A DNA stretch of 16,054 nucleotides from an uncultured Eubacteriales bacterium (GCA_900549705.1 URPI01000032.1:1-16054), one strand, 5' to 3'. Positions 1 to 7,013 are shown, counted from the stretch's first letter. A program made the numbers and translations. Notes: generated by a model not told the origin, from the sequence alone.

Positions 1-445
1 TGGGCTCGCTGATGGGCAGGCCCGCACCGATGGCAGCGGCCATGGGCTCCTCGATCACCGACACCTGACGGGCACCAGCCTTCAGGGTAGCTTCCCGCAC
101 GGCGCGGCGCTCCACCTCGGTCACGCCGGAGGGAATGCAGATGACCACGCGGGGGCGGGAGAACATGCTGTTGCCGCAGGCCTTCTTCAGGAAGTTCTCC
201 AGCAGATTGGCCGTGATGTCAAAGTCCGCAATAACGCCGTCCTTCAGGGGGCGGACGGCCACGATGCTGCCGGGGGTGCGGCCGATGACGGCCTTTGCCT
301 CGGTGCCCACGCAGCGGACCTCATCGGTCTTGGTGTCCACCGCCACAACGGACGGCTCGCGCATGATGATGCCCTTTCCCTTCATGTAAACCAGGGTGTT
401 GGCTGTACCCAGATCAATGCCAACGTCTTTTGAAAACAAACTCAT
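1..445 (-). CDS. mreB: Rod shape-determining protein MreB, N-terminal part (runs off the left edge)
   Basis: Bacterial actin homologue that polymerises under the membrane and positions the cell-wall elongation machinery. Only the first 148 codons are in the window; the C-terminal half or more is beyond position 1. The protein begins MSLFSKDVGIDLGTANTL. The DLGTANT stretch (residues 11-17) is the phosphate-1 nucleotide-binding loop of the actin/Hsp70 fold, and the continuation through EPSVVAVD, GRTPGSIVAVRPLKDG, IPSGVTEVERRAVREA and IEEPMAAAIGAGLP is typical MreB/Mbl. The ATG at 445-443 is preceded by GGAGAG six bases upstream, which fixes the start. It follows maf after a 169-base gap that carries its own promoter (534-562), so it can be expressed independently of the upstream genes. 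MreB and its paralogue Mbl cannot be separated confidently from this fragment. Confidence 0.93.
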   Translation of the reverse strand, partial: MSLFSKDVGIDLGTANTLVYMKGKGIIMREPSVVAVDTKTDEVRCVGTEAKAVIGRTPGSIVAVRPLKDGVIADFDITANLLENFLKKACGNSMFSRPRVVICIPSGVTEVERRAVREATLKAGARQVSVIEEPMAAAIGAGLPISEP

Positions 446-533
446 AATGAAGCTCTCCTTCGTATTTCCGGTCTATCCAAAACGCAGGGCGGCGCAAACC
501 AGTCTGCCGCCGATCGCAGAATAACACGACTAT

Positions 534-562
534 ATTATAGCCGCAAGCAGAAGTTTTCTCAA
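534..562 (-). promoter_or_regulatory. Sigma-A-type promoter for mreB
   Basis: On the minus strand TTGAGA (562-557) and TATAAT (539-534) are separated by exactly 17 bases, close to the sigma-A consensus. The predicted transcript starts near 527, leaving a leader of about 80 bases before the mreB ATG. The leader contains a GC-rich inverted repeat, GGCGGC (488-493) with GCCGCC (506-511), whose role is unknown. Confidence 0.75.
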
Positions 563-614
563 GCGTTTTTACAGGTTTTTCCGGATTTTTTCATAAATCT
601 CCGCGCCAGGCCGC

Positions 615-1169
615 TCAAAATCGCTCCAGAAGCCGGATGGTGCGGCTGACGGGCAGCCCCATGATGGTGTAATAGTCGCCCTCGATGCGGTCCAGCCAGA
701 GGGCCGCGCGGCCCTGGATGGCATAGGCACCGGCCTTGTCGTAGGGTTCTTCGGTGGCGGCATAGCGCTCGATCTCCGCTTCGGAGATGGGGAAGAACTT
801 CACGCGGCAGGTGTCCACGAAGCTCTCGGTGCGGGTGCCGTCCGAGATGCAGACACCGGTGTGGACCTCGTGCACCGCACCGGAAAGGGCCCGCAGCATC
901 CGTCTGGCGTCCTCCACGCTGTGGGGCTTGCCGAACACTTCCCCTTTCACGTCCACGACGGTGTCGCAGCCGATGACCACCGCGCCGGGGTGCTGGGCCG
1001 AGACAGCCCGGCACTTGCCCCGTGCCAGCATTTCCACCAGCTCGGCAGGGGTGTCGGCGGTCACGGCACTCTCGTCAAAATCGCTGGCGCAGACGGTAAA
1101 ATCGGTGGTGTACAGGCTCAGCAGCTCTCTGCGCCGGGGGCTGCCGGAGGCCAAAATCAGTTGTTTCAT
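615..1169 (-). CDS. maf: Maf family nucleoside triphosphate pyrophosphatase
   Basis: Hydrolyses non-canonical or modified nucleoside triphosphates (dTTP/UTP-type Maf enzymes) to the monophosphate plus pyrophosphate, a house-cleaning role also linked to septum formation in Bacillus. The 184-residue product has the usual Maf length. Family motifs are present in order: the N-terminal ASGSPRRREL phosphate-binding loop (residues 6-15), IGCDTVV with a downstream FGKP, YDKAGAYAIQG, and GDYYTIMGLPV near the end. The ATG at 1169 is one base downstream of the dut stop codon, so the two are translationally coupled; an upstream in-frame extension to 1286 lies inside dut and is not needed. The exact substrate class (YhdE-like dTTP/UTP versus YceF-like m7GTP) is inferred only from general resemblance. 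Confidence 0.93.
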   Translation of the reverse strand: MKQLILASGSPRRRELLSLYTTDFTVCASDFDESAVTADTPAELVEMLARGKCRAVSAQHPGAVVIGCDTVVDVKGEVFGKPHSVEDARRMLRALSGAVHEVHTGVCISDGTRTESFVDTCRVKFFPISEAEIERYAATEEPYDKAGAYAIQGRAALWLDRIEGDYYTIMGLPVSRTIRLLERF

Positions 1170-1170
1170 T

Positions 1171-1617
1171 TTATTTTCCCGTCGAGCCGAAGCCGCCCTC
1201 GCCGCGCTGGGTGCCGCCCAGCTCCTCCACCTGTGCAAAGGCTGCGGTGTACACCGGCGCGATGCAGAGCTGCGCCACCCGCTCACCGGGCTGGATGGTG
1301 TAGGCCTCGCCGCCCAGATTGACCATGGGCACCTTCAGTTCCCCGCGATAATCGCTGTCCACGACACCGACGCCGTTGGCCATGCACAGGCCGTGCTTAA
1401 TGGACAGGCCGCTCCGGGCATAGACCAGCGCCACGCAGTGAGCGCCGGGCAGCTCAATGGCAAGGCCGGTAGGCACCAGCACCCGCTGCATGGGGGCCAC
1501 GGTCAGGGGTTCGTCCAGCACCGCGCACAGGTCGGCTGCGGCCGCGCCCGGCGTCGCGTAGGCGGGCACCTTCGCCCGCGCATCCAATACTTTATAGTTT
1601 ACCGTGATGGGTTCCAT
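1171..1617 (-). CDS. dut: Deoxyuridine 5'-triphosphate nucleotidohydrolase (dUTPase)
   Basis: Converts dUTP to dUMP and pyrophosphate, keeping uracil out of DNA and feeding thymidylate synthesis. The 148-residue protein carries all five motifs of trimeric dUTPases: AAAADLCA, ARSGLSIKHG, GVVDSDYRGE (catalytic Asp and the uracil-binding hairpin), GERVAQLCI, and the flexible C-terminal RGEGGFGSTG that closes over the triphosphate. The ATG at 1617 has GAGG six bases upstream; a TTG at 1629 in the same frame has no better site, so the ATG is preferred. It starts eight bases after the hybrid coaE/U32 ORF and ends one base before maf. Dut plus Maf makes a nucleotide-pool sanitation pair. Confidence 0.95.
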   Translation of the reverse strand: MEPITVNYKVLDARAKVPAYATPGAAAADLCAVLDEPLTVAPMQRVLVPTGLAIELPGAHCVALVYARSGLSIKHGLCMANGVGVVDSDYRGELKVPMVNLGGEAYTIQPGERVAQLCIAPVYTAAFAQVEELGGTQRGEGGFGSTGK

Positions 1618-1625
1618 GTTATACC

Positions 1626-2483
1626 TCAATTCGTTCCTTTGAAATACAGCCCGCGGGTGAACTCGCCCTCGAACGGGGCATGCTGGCGGATGCTGTCCAG
1701 AATGGCGGCGGCTTCCTCGCGGGTCTCCAGCGTGAAATAGGCCACGCCGTAGTCCACTGTCAGGGCACCGGGCTTGTCGCCCATGTAGATGGGCACCGGA
1801 TTATAAATAGTACGCACCCCCATGCCGCAGCGCACCGGGAACTTTTTGGCCTTGCGGTCGGTCAGCAGGCCGGTCTTGTCGCAGTGGGCGCAATCGTGGA
1901 TATTTTGCAGCGGGCAGGCACGGGTGACCATCAGCGGCATGTGGCCGTAGACGATCACGCCCGTGGGCACCGGCTGGCCGTTCTGCGCCGGGGCAATGGA
2001 CGCGATGTCGCTGTCCTTGACCTCCGGCAGGATGAGGATGGCGTTCAGGCCGTGGTCGGCATAGAACTGAGCCGACAGCTGGTTGGTCACATTCAGGCCG
2101 AAACCGCCGGAGAGCGGCAGGCCCCGGCACATCCGCAGGTGGGCGATGTTGCCCGCCTCGTAGCCCGCAAACCCGGCCTCCTGCGTCGCCGCAATGCGGC
2201 GGGCGGTTTCCTGGGCCACATATTTATGGGTGATGGCGTTCAGGTCCGCCAGGGCCTTCTGGTCCTGAAAGACCACCGCGCCCAGCTTCTTCCGGTCCAG
2301 GGTTTCCCCGTTGTACACCGGGCCAAACCGGGCCTCCAGCTCCGCCCGCAGGGCGGGAGAGGACCGGGTCAGATCGTGGTACACGGCATCGGCGTCAATG
2401 ATCTGCCCTCCTAAGCTTCGCAGGGCGTTCAGCGCGGTGGTCTTTCCCGCGCCGGTGGGGCCTGTGATTCCAATGACTTTCAT
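1626..2483 (-). CDS. Hybrid ORF: dephospho-CoA kinase N-terminus fused to U32 peptidase C-terminus
   Basis: The 285-residue ORF joins parts of two unrelated families. Residues 1 to about 105 are CoaE-like: P-loop GPTGAGKT (8-15), DADAVYHDL (30-38), and LDRKKLGAVVFQDQKALADL followed by NAITHKYV. CoaE is normally about 200 residues, so the lid and C-terminal half are missing. From about residue 109 the sequence is the C-terminal part of a U32 peptidase: AGNIAHLRM, GGFGLNVTNQLSAQFY, YGHMPLMVTRACPL, a cysteine set at C190, C198, C201 and C219, and the terminal FTRGLYFKG. U32 proteins are usually 400 residues or more, so the N-terminal catalytic part is absent. The frame is open across the joint (roughly 2154-2172). 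Start ATG 2483 lies three bases after tsaC. The best explanation is a deletion between adjacent coaE and U32 genes, real or an assembly artefact. Kinase activity is unlikely. Confidence 0.82.
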   Translation of the reverse strand: MKVIGITGPTGAGKTTALNALRSLGGQIIDADAVYHDLTRSSPALRAELEARFGPVYNGETLDRKKLGAVVFQDQKALADLNAITHKYVAQETARRIAATQEAGFAGYEAGNIAHLRMCRGLPLSGGFGLNVTNQLSAQFYADHGLNAILILPEVKDSDIASIAPAQNGQPVPTGVIVYGHMPLMVTRACPLQNIHDCAHCDKTGLLTDRKAKKFPVRCGMGVRTIYNPVPIYMGDKPGALTVDYGVAYFTLETREEAAAILDSIRQHAPFEGEFTRGLYFKGTN

Positions 2484-2486
2484 GGC

Positions 2487-3119
2487 TTACCCCAGTCCTT
2501 TCAAAAAGTCCAGGAGTTCCTGACCGGGGATGCCCCCCTCCCGGAGGATCTGGGGCGCCGGCCCGGTGAGGTCCACGATGGTAGACTCCTCCCCCACCCG
2601 GCAGGGGCCGCCGTCTACAATGGCATCAATTTTGCCGTTGTGGTCGTGTAAAACGTGCTGGGCTGTGGTGGTGGAGGGCTTGCCGGAGATGTTGGCGGAG
2701 GGAGCTGCAATGGGTACGCCGGAAAGCCGGATAATCTGACGGGTGGTATCATTGTCCGGGCAGCGGACGGCGACGGTATCCAGTCCGGCGGTGGTGCGGC
2801 GGGGGACAATGTCCCGGGCGGGCAGCACCATGGTCAGCGGACCGGGCCAGAATTTTTCCGCCAGCAGATAGGCACTTTTGGGGATATGGTGGCAGAATTT
2901 TTCCATTTCCACCGGCTCTGCCACATGGAGAATCAGGGGATTGTCCTGGGGACGACCCTTGGCTTCAAAAATTTTAGTAACCGCCTGCTCGTCCAGTCCG
3001 TTGGCACCCAGGCCGTAGACGGTTTCTGTGGGGATTGCCACCAGACCGCCTTTTTTGATGATGTCTGCCGCAATCTGCGGGGTTTCCGGGGCAGCGGCAG
3101 AAAGAAGAAGTGTTTCCAT
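2487..3119 (-). CDS. tsaC: L-threonylcarbamoyladenylate synthase, TsaC/YwlC type
   Basis: Makes threonylcarbamoyl-AMP from threonine, bicarbonate and ATP, the first step of the t6A37 modification of ANN-decoding tRNAs. The 210-residue product has the short TsaC length and no Sua5 C-terminal domain. Visible motifs: IPTETVYGLGAN near the N-terminus, KGRPQDNPLILH, WPGPLTMVLP, TVAVRCPD, APSANISGKPS, STIVDLTG and REGGIPG. The ATG at 3119 has AAGGAA seven bases upstream; an in-frame TTG at 3143 falls next to the 3145-3175 hairpin and is a poorer choice. It lies between tpiA and the coaE/U32 hybrid and reads as part of the same transcription unit. Confidence 0.95.
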   Translation of the reverse strand: METLLLSAAAPETPQIAADIIKKGGLVAIPTETVYGLGANGLDEQAVTKIFEAKGRPQDNPLILHVAEPVEMEKFCHHIPKSAYLLAEKFWPGPLTMVLPARDIVPRRTTAGLDTVAVRCPDNDTTRQIIRLSGVPIAAPSANISGKPSTTTAQHVLHDHNGKIDAIVDGGPCRVGEESTIVDLTGPAPQILREGGIPGQELLDFLKGLG

Positions 3120-3144
3120 ATGTGTATTCCTTATAATGTTCAAT

Positions 3145-3175
3145 CAGCGCAGTTGCCAATCGGACAACTGCGCTG
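3145..3175. repeat. Perfect 11-base inverted repeat between tpiA and tsaC
   Basis: CAGCGCAGTTG (3145-3155) and its exact reverse complement CAACTGCGCTG (3165-3175) flank a nine-base loop. In the minus-strand transcript this forms a stable hairpin about 20 bases after the tpiA stop. It is followed by ATTGAAC, not a U-run, so it is a poor intrinsic terminator. It may instead mark an mRNA processing or stability site separating the glycolytic part of the transcript from tsaC. Confidence 0.7.
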
Positions 3176-3194
3176 AAATGGTTGCAAAATGAAA

Positions 3195-3971
3195 TTAGGC
3201 GGTGGGCTGGTTTGCAGCTTCGATGATCTGCACGAACTTCTCGGGCACCAGGGAAGCGCCGCCGATCAGGCCGCCGTCGATGTCGGGCTGAGCCAGCAGC
3301 TCGAAGGCGTTCTTCTCGTTCATGGAGCCGCCGTACAGGATGGAGATGGCACGGGCATTCTTGGAAGAATACAGCTTGCGCACCACAGCACGGATGTTCT
3401 CGCAGACTTCCTCAGCCTGCTCGGGAGTAGCGGTACGGCCGGTGCCGATGGCCCAGATGGGCTCGTAGGCAATGATGACCTTGCGGATCTTCTCCTCGGA
3501 AACACCGTTCAGACCCAGCTTGATCTGCATGGCAATCCATTCCTCGGTAATGCCGGCTTCCCGCTGCTCCAGGGTCTCGCCGCAGCACATGATGGGCACC
3601 AGACCGGCTTCCAGAGCTGCCAGAACCTTGGCATTGACATCGGCATCGGTCTCACCCATGGCGCGGCGCTCGGAGTGACCGATAATCACATACTTGCAGC
3701 CGGCATCCACCAGCATATTGGTGGCAATCTCGCCGGTGTAAGCGCCGGAAGCCTTGGCGTTGCAGTTCTCAGCGCCGATGCCCACCCGGGTCTCACGCAT
3801 GGCGCGGACGGCAGCGGGGATGCACACAGCGGGAACGCACAGGGCAACATCGCACCAACGGCCCTTGGGCATGATGGTCTTCAGCTTGGACATGAACTCT
3901 TTGGTCTCGGAGGGGGTCTTGTTCATCTTCCAGTTGCCGGCGATGACAGTTTTGCGGTATTTTCTGTTCAT
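3195..3971 (-). CDS. tpiA: Triosephosphate isomerase
   Basis: Interconverts dihydroxyacetone phosphate and glyceraldehyde 3-phosphate in glycolysis and gluconeogenesis; cytosolic dimer. The 258-residue protein has the expected length and all catalytic elements: Lys in GNWKMN (N-terminal), His in IIGHSERR, Glu in AYEPIWAIGTG, and the C-terminal phosphate-binding ILYGGSM and GLIGGASL. The ATG at 3971 is preceded by AGGAGA seven bases upstream. It is 107 bases downstream of pgk, a gap holding two inverted repeats (a GC-rich one near 4036-4062 and 3993-4008), and precedes tsaC. No convincing separate promoter was found in the gap, so it is probably co-transcribed with pgk. Confidence 0.97.
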   Translation of the reverse strand: MNRKYRKTVIAGNWKMNKTPSETKEFMSKLKTIMPKGRWCDVALCVPAVCIPAAVRAMRETRVGIGAENCNAKASGAYTGEIATNMLVDAGCKYVIIGHSERRAMGETDADVNAKVLAALEAGLVPIMCCGETLEQREAGITEEWIAMQIKLGLNGVSEEKIRKVIIAYEPIWAIGTGRTATPEQAEEVCENIRAVVRKLYSSKNARAISILYGGSMNEKNAFELLAQPDIDGGLIGGASLVPEKFVQIIEAANQPTA

Positions 3972-3992
3972 TTGAAATTCTCCTCTATCTTA

Positions 3993-4008
3993 TACCATTA
4001 AAATGGTA
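3993..4008. repeat. Perfect 7-base inverted repeat just upstream of tpiA
   Basis: TACCATT (3993-3999) and AATGGTA (4002-4008) are separated by two bases and sit about 20 bases upstream of the tpiA start, next to its ribosome binding site. The compact dyad resembles a small operator or a leader hairpin. On the minus strand a TATAAG-like -10 sequence overlaps it but has no good -35 partner. Function not shown. Confidence 0.45.
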
Positions 4009-4035
4009 ATAGTTGACGCGATTTGCAGATTTTTC

Positions 4036-4062
4036 CCGGGGAAGGTAGGCTCCCCCGGGGAA
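4036..4062. repeat. GC-rich inverted repeat in the pgk-tpiA gap
   Basis: CCCGGGG and CCCCGGG flank an 11-base spacer, with neighbouring TT/AA bases extending the pairing imperfectly. It lies shortly after the pgk stop in the minus-strand transcript. The bases after the stem on the minus strand are A-rich, not T-rich, so it does not look like an intrinsic terminator; an mRNA-stabilising or processing hairpin is possible. Confidence 0.5.
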
Positions 4063-4078
4063 ATTGAGGGGTTATGGA

Positions 4079-5278
4079 TTACTTGTCCTGGAGGCAAGCA
4101 ATGCCGGGCAGCTCCAGACCTTCCAGGAACTCCAGAGAAGCGCCGCCGCCAGTGGAAATGTGGGTAATCTTGTCAGCAAAGCCCAGCTGCTCGCAGGCTG
4201 CTGCGGAGTCGCCGCCGCCAACGATGGTCACGGCGCTGCTGTCGGCCAGAGCCTGAGCCACAGCGATGGTGCCCTTTGCCAGCGTGGGGTTCTCGAACAC
4301 ACCCATGGGGCCGTTCCAAACAACGGTCTTGGCGGACTTCACAGCCTCAGCGAACAGAGCCTGGCTCTTGACACCGATGTCCAGACCCATCTTGTCAGCG
4401 GGAATTGCATCGGCAGCCACGGTCTCAACGGCGATCTCACCGTCGATGGGGTCGGGGAAGGAGGCAGCAACCACAGCGTCAACAGGCAGCAGCAGCTTCA
4501 CGCCCTTTGCCTCGGCCTTGGCCATCATTTCCTTGCAGTAGTCAATCTTCTCGTTGTCCACCAGGGACTTGCCGATGTCGTAGCCTTTGGCAGCCAGGAA
4601 GGTGAAGGCCATACCGCCGCCGATGATCAGGGTGTCCACCTTTTCCAGCAGGTTATTGATGACATTCAGCTTGTCGGAGACCTTTGCGCCGCCCAGAATG
4701 GCAACGAAGGGACGCTCGGGGTTCGCCAGAGCCTTGCCCATGATGGAAACTTCCTTCTGAACCAGGTAGCCGCAGACGGCGGGCAGGTAGTCAGCCACAC
4801 CGGCGGTGGAGGAGTGGGCACGGTGAGCAGTGCCGAAAGCATCATTGACAAAAATGTCAGCCATGGAAGCCAGAGCCTTGCTCAGCTCGGGATCGTTCTT
4901 GGTCTCGCCCTTCTCAAAACGGGTGTTCTCCAGCAGCATCACTTCGCCGTCTTTCAAAGCGGCAGCCTTGGCATGAGCGTCTTCACCGGCCACATCCTTG
5001 GCCATGATGACGGGCTTGCCCAGCAGCTCGGAGATGCGGTCTGCAACCACCTGAAGGCTCAGCTCGGGCTTCCACTCACCCTTGGGCTTGCCCATGTGGG
5101 AGCACAGGATGACCTTGGCATTGTGGTCTACCAGGTACTTGATGGTGGGCATGGCAGCGACAATACGCTTGTCGGATGTGATTTTGCCGTTCTTGGTGGG
5201 GACGTTGAAGTCGCAGCGGCACAGCACCCGCTTGCCGGTGACGTCGATATCCTCGATGGACTTCTTGTTGTAATTCAT
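4079..5278 (-). CDS. pgk: Phosphoglycerate kinase
   Basis: Transfers the acyl phosphate of 1,3-bisphosphoglycerate to ADP, the first ATP-forming step of lower glycolysis. The 399-residue product has normal length. N-domain substrate motifs are RCDFNVP, HMGKPKG, LLENTRF and the conserved histidine region FGTAHRAHSS. C-domain nucleotide motifs are ILGGAKVSDK, NGPMGVFE, VGGGDSAAA and STGGGASLEFLEG. The ATG at 5278 has GAGGAA seven bases upstream; an ATG at 5293 would place that ribosome binding site inside the gene and is rejected. It is 33 bases downstream of trmL and upstream of tpiA. The glycolytic genes gap, gpm and eno are not beside it in the window. Confidence 0.97.
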   Translation of the reverse strand: MNYNKKSIEDIDVTGKRVLCRCDFNVPTKNGKITSDKRIVAAMPTIKYLVDHNAKVILCSHMGKPKGEWKPELSLQVVADRISELLGKPVIMAKDVAGEDAHAKAAALKDGEVMLLENTRFEKGETKNDPELSKALASMADIFVNDAFGTAHRAHSSTAGVADYLPAVCGYLVQKEVSIMGKALANPERPFVAILGGAKVSDKLNVINNLLEKVDTLIIGGGMAFTFLAAKGYDIGKSLVDNEKIDYCKEMMAKAEAKGVKLLLPVDAVVAASFPDPIDGEIAVETVAADAIPADKMGLDIGVKSQALFAEAVKSAKTVVWNGPMGVFENPTLAKGTIAVAQALADSSAVTIVGGGDSAAACEQLGFADKITHISTGGGASLEFLEGLELPGIACLQDK

Positions 5279-5311
5279 AGTAAGTTCCTCCATTCAGATT
5301 TTTGTGGGGGG

Positions 5312-5794
5312 TTATCCCCTCATTTTGCCATAATCCTTTAGGTTGGGAAAAGAGAGCTGACGCAGTGCCTCATAGGTGGTGATGGCAACGGCGTTGCTCA
5401 GATTCAGGCTCCTGGCTTCGGAGCACATGGGAATCCGAACACAGCAATTGTAATGGGCAGCCAGAAAATCCTCGGGGAGCCCCTTGGTTTCTTTGCCGAA
5501 GAACAGGTAGCAGCCGTCATGGAATTCTGCCTCCGTGTAGCTCCGGGGGGCTTTGGTGGACAGGCACCACATTTCTGTTACATTGTTTCGTGCAAAGAAA
5601 TCGTCAAGGCTGTCGTAATCGAAAACTTCAACCAGATGCCAGTAGTCCAGTCCTGCCCGCTTGACCGCCTTTTCGGAGATGTCGAATCCCAAAGGGCGAA
5701 TCAGATGGAGCCGACTTCCGGTAGCGGCACAGGTTCTGGCAATGTTGCCGCAGTTCTGGGGAATTTCAGGCTCAACAAGAACAATATTCAGCAT
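5312..5794 (-). CDS. trmL: tRNA (cytidine(34)-2'-O)-methyltransferase TrmL, SPOUT family
   Basis: Adds a 2'-O-methyl group to the wobble nucleotide of tRNA-Leu isoacceptors using S-adenosylmethionine. The 160-residue minimal SPOUT protein matches the family length. It starts MLNIVLVEPEIPQNCGNI, then NIARTCAATGSRLHLIRPLGF (motif 1 with the conserved Asn and Arg), LFFGKETKGLP (motif 2, glycine-rich) and IPMCSEARSLNLSNAVAI (motif 3), together forming the trefoil knot. The ATG at 5794 has AGGTGG six bases upstream; the frame stays open to 6106, but that extension crosses a promoter and is not conserved-looking. First gene after the promoter at 5855-5883, and probably head of the operon running through maf. 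Confidence 0.93.
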   Translation of the reverse strand: MLNIVLVEPEIPQNCGNIARTCAATGSRLHLIRPLGFDISEKAVKRAGLDYWHLVEVFDYDSLDDFFARNNVTEMWCLSTKAPRSYTEAEFHDGCYLFFGKETKGLPEDFLAAHYNCCVRIPMCSEARSLNLSNAVAITTYEALRQLSFPNLKDYGKMRG

Positions 5795-5854
5795 AAAATC
5801 CCACCTTCTGTCTGTAATTGCAGTTTCTGTGTGTACAAATTCCGTACAGCTCTT

Positions 5855-5883
5855 ATTGTATGCCAAAGCGCTGCCAAAATCAA
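5855..5883 (-). promoter_or_regulatory. Sigma-A-type promoter for the trmL-pgk-tpiA operon
   Basis: On the minus strand TTGATT (5883-5878) and TACAAT (5860-5855) are separated by 17 bases. The transcript would start near 5848, giving a leader of about 54 bases to trmL. The rest of the 300-base gap between trmL and the lipoprotein terminator (5884-6094) is A/T-rich with no convincing gene. A TTGACA at 5967 on the plus strand lacks a suitable -10. Confidence 0.6.
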
Positions 5884-6094
5884 TCCCAAAACTTTCTTTT
5901 TTTTCGGTTTTTATAGTATTCACATAAAAAGGAACAGGAGCGAACGAAATTTGTGAAAAAAATACATTGACAGGAAATAGGCACCCTTGTAAGGAGGGAT
6001 TCTTCGTGAAACACAGGCAAGCCGTGATTTTCCGGCGAAAAGAAAAGAAAGCGGATTGTTGTGGAATTGATTTTACCGCAGGGGTCTGCACACG

Positions 6095-6127
6095 AAAAAC
6101 CGGCACACTGAAAAATCAGCGTGCCGG
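6095..6127 (-). terminator. Intrinsic terminator of the lipoprotein gene
   Basis: A 12-base stem (6100-6111 with 6116-6127, one A-C mismatch) and a four-base loop lie 13 bases after the stop at 6141. On the minus strand it is followed directly by five T (6099-6095): a textbook rho-independent terminator. Confidence 0.88.
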
Positions 6128-6140
6128 GAAAAAACGGGGA

Positions 6141-7013
6141 TTAACCGGCAGCCATTTTCAGCTCACCGTTGTTATAGAACCAGCTGCCGCCGGCAGAGGA
6201 CAGCTCCGTCCCATCGGTCAGGGTGACGGTCAGCATCAAATCCAGCTGGTAGTCGTCGTCCATTTTGGGGATGGTAAAGCTGATGTCGGAAAGGCTGGTC
6301 TCGTAGCTGCCCTCGCCCTCGCCTTTGGGGAGGTCAATGTCCTTGGTTTCGATGGTTTCGCCGTTGAGCATGAATTGCAGCTGTGCCTTCTGGAAGCTGA
6401 CCGGCGTGTTGGACAGCTGAGGCAGCTGGACGCTGGCCCACCCGGCGGTGACTACAAATTTGCCGCCCTCCTCCTTGAAGTCGGAGATGTAGAGGTTGCA
6501 GTAGGCATCCAGGGCGCGCTTCATGTACACCAGGGAATCATAGGCATCGCTGAGGGTATAGTGCTCGCCAACACCCTGGGGCGGGAAGATGACGCATTCA
6601 TATTCGTAGCCGTCAGCGGCCTCCAGGTCAGCAGAGGCAGTGTAATACTGGCCGTCCCAGTTGCAGGCAACGTTTTCCACTTCCTTGCCCTCCAGACGGA
6701 CAACGAAGGAGGCGGACTGCCCCTTTTCGTAGGCTCTGGGAATGCCGGTGAAGGATACGGTTGCGCCATTGCTGCTGCTCCAAACAGCGGCATTCAGCTC
6801 CCAGGAAGCCAGACTTCCTTCGGTTTCCACCTGTGCCAGATTACCGGTGGACACAGCAGCGGTGGGGGCAACGGTTTCGGCGGCGGGAGCTTCTGTTACT
6901 GCGGGGGCATCGGTGGGGGCGGCGGCCTGATTGCCGCAGCCGGTGAGCAGGGAAGCACTGAGGCAGAGCGCCAGCGTCCCGGCGATCAATGCAGAATTCT
7001 TCTTGTAGAACAT
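6141..7013 (-). CDS. Secreted lipoprotein of unknown function
   Basis: The 290-residue protein has a type II signal peptide: MFYKKN, a hydrophobic core, then lipobox LLTGC with the lipidated cysteine at residue 26. A low-complexity Ala/Pro/Thr/Glu linker (about 27-57) probably tethers the folded part through the cell wall. The remainder is rich in alternating beta-like segments (GATVSFTGIPRAYEKGQSAS, FVVRLEGKEVENVACNWDG, ADGYEYECVIFPP) and looks like two or more immunoglobulin-like beta-sandwich units, for example WELNAAVW near residue 72 and FVVTAGWASVQLP further on. This fold assignment is inference. Not assigned to a named family. The ATG at 7013 follows AGGAGG seven bases upstream, and promoter (7093-7121) and terminator (6095-6127) make it a single-gene unit. 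A surface adhesion, binding or envelope role is possible. Confidence 0.85.
   Translation of the reverse strand: MFYKKNSALIAGTLALCLSASLLTGCGNQAAAPTDAPAVTEAPAAETVAPTAAVSTGNLAQVETEGSLASWELNAAVWSSSNGATVSFTGIPRAYEKGQSASFVVRLEGKEVENVACNWDGQYYTASADLEAADGYEYECVIFPPQGVGEHYTLSDAYDSLVYMKRALDAYCNLYISDFKEEGGKFVVTAGWASVQLPQLSNTPVSFQKAQLQFMLNGETIETKDIDLPKGEGEGSYETSLSDISFTIPKMDDDYQLDLMLTVTLTDGTELSSAGGSWFYNNGELKMAAG

Noticed and set aside
3189..4001. 270-residue plus-strand frame opposite tpiA
   Set aside because: Antisense shadow with low-complexity Gly/Leu/His content; tpiA on the minus strand accounts for the region.
4036..4062. GC-rich hairpin after pgk as an intrinsic terminator
   Set aside because: The minus-strand bases after the stem are A-rich rather than T-rich, so it is kept only as an inverted repeat.
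4064..5341. 425-residue plus-strand frame opposite pgk
   Set aside because: Antisense shadow of pgk, whose motifs and ribosome binding site are unambiguous.
5967..5996. Plus-strand promoter beginning with TTGACA
   Set aside because: No acceptable -10 lies at 16-18 bases, and no plus-strand gene follows.
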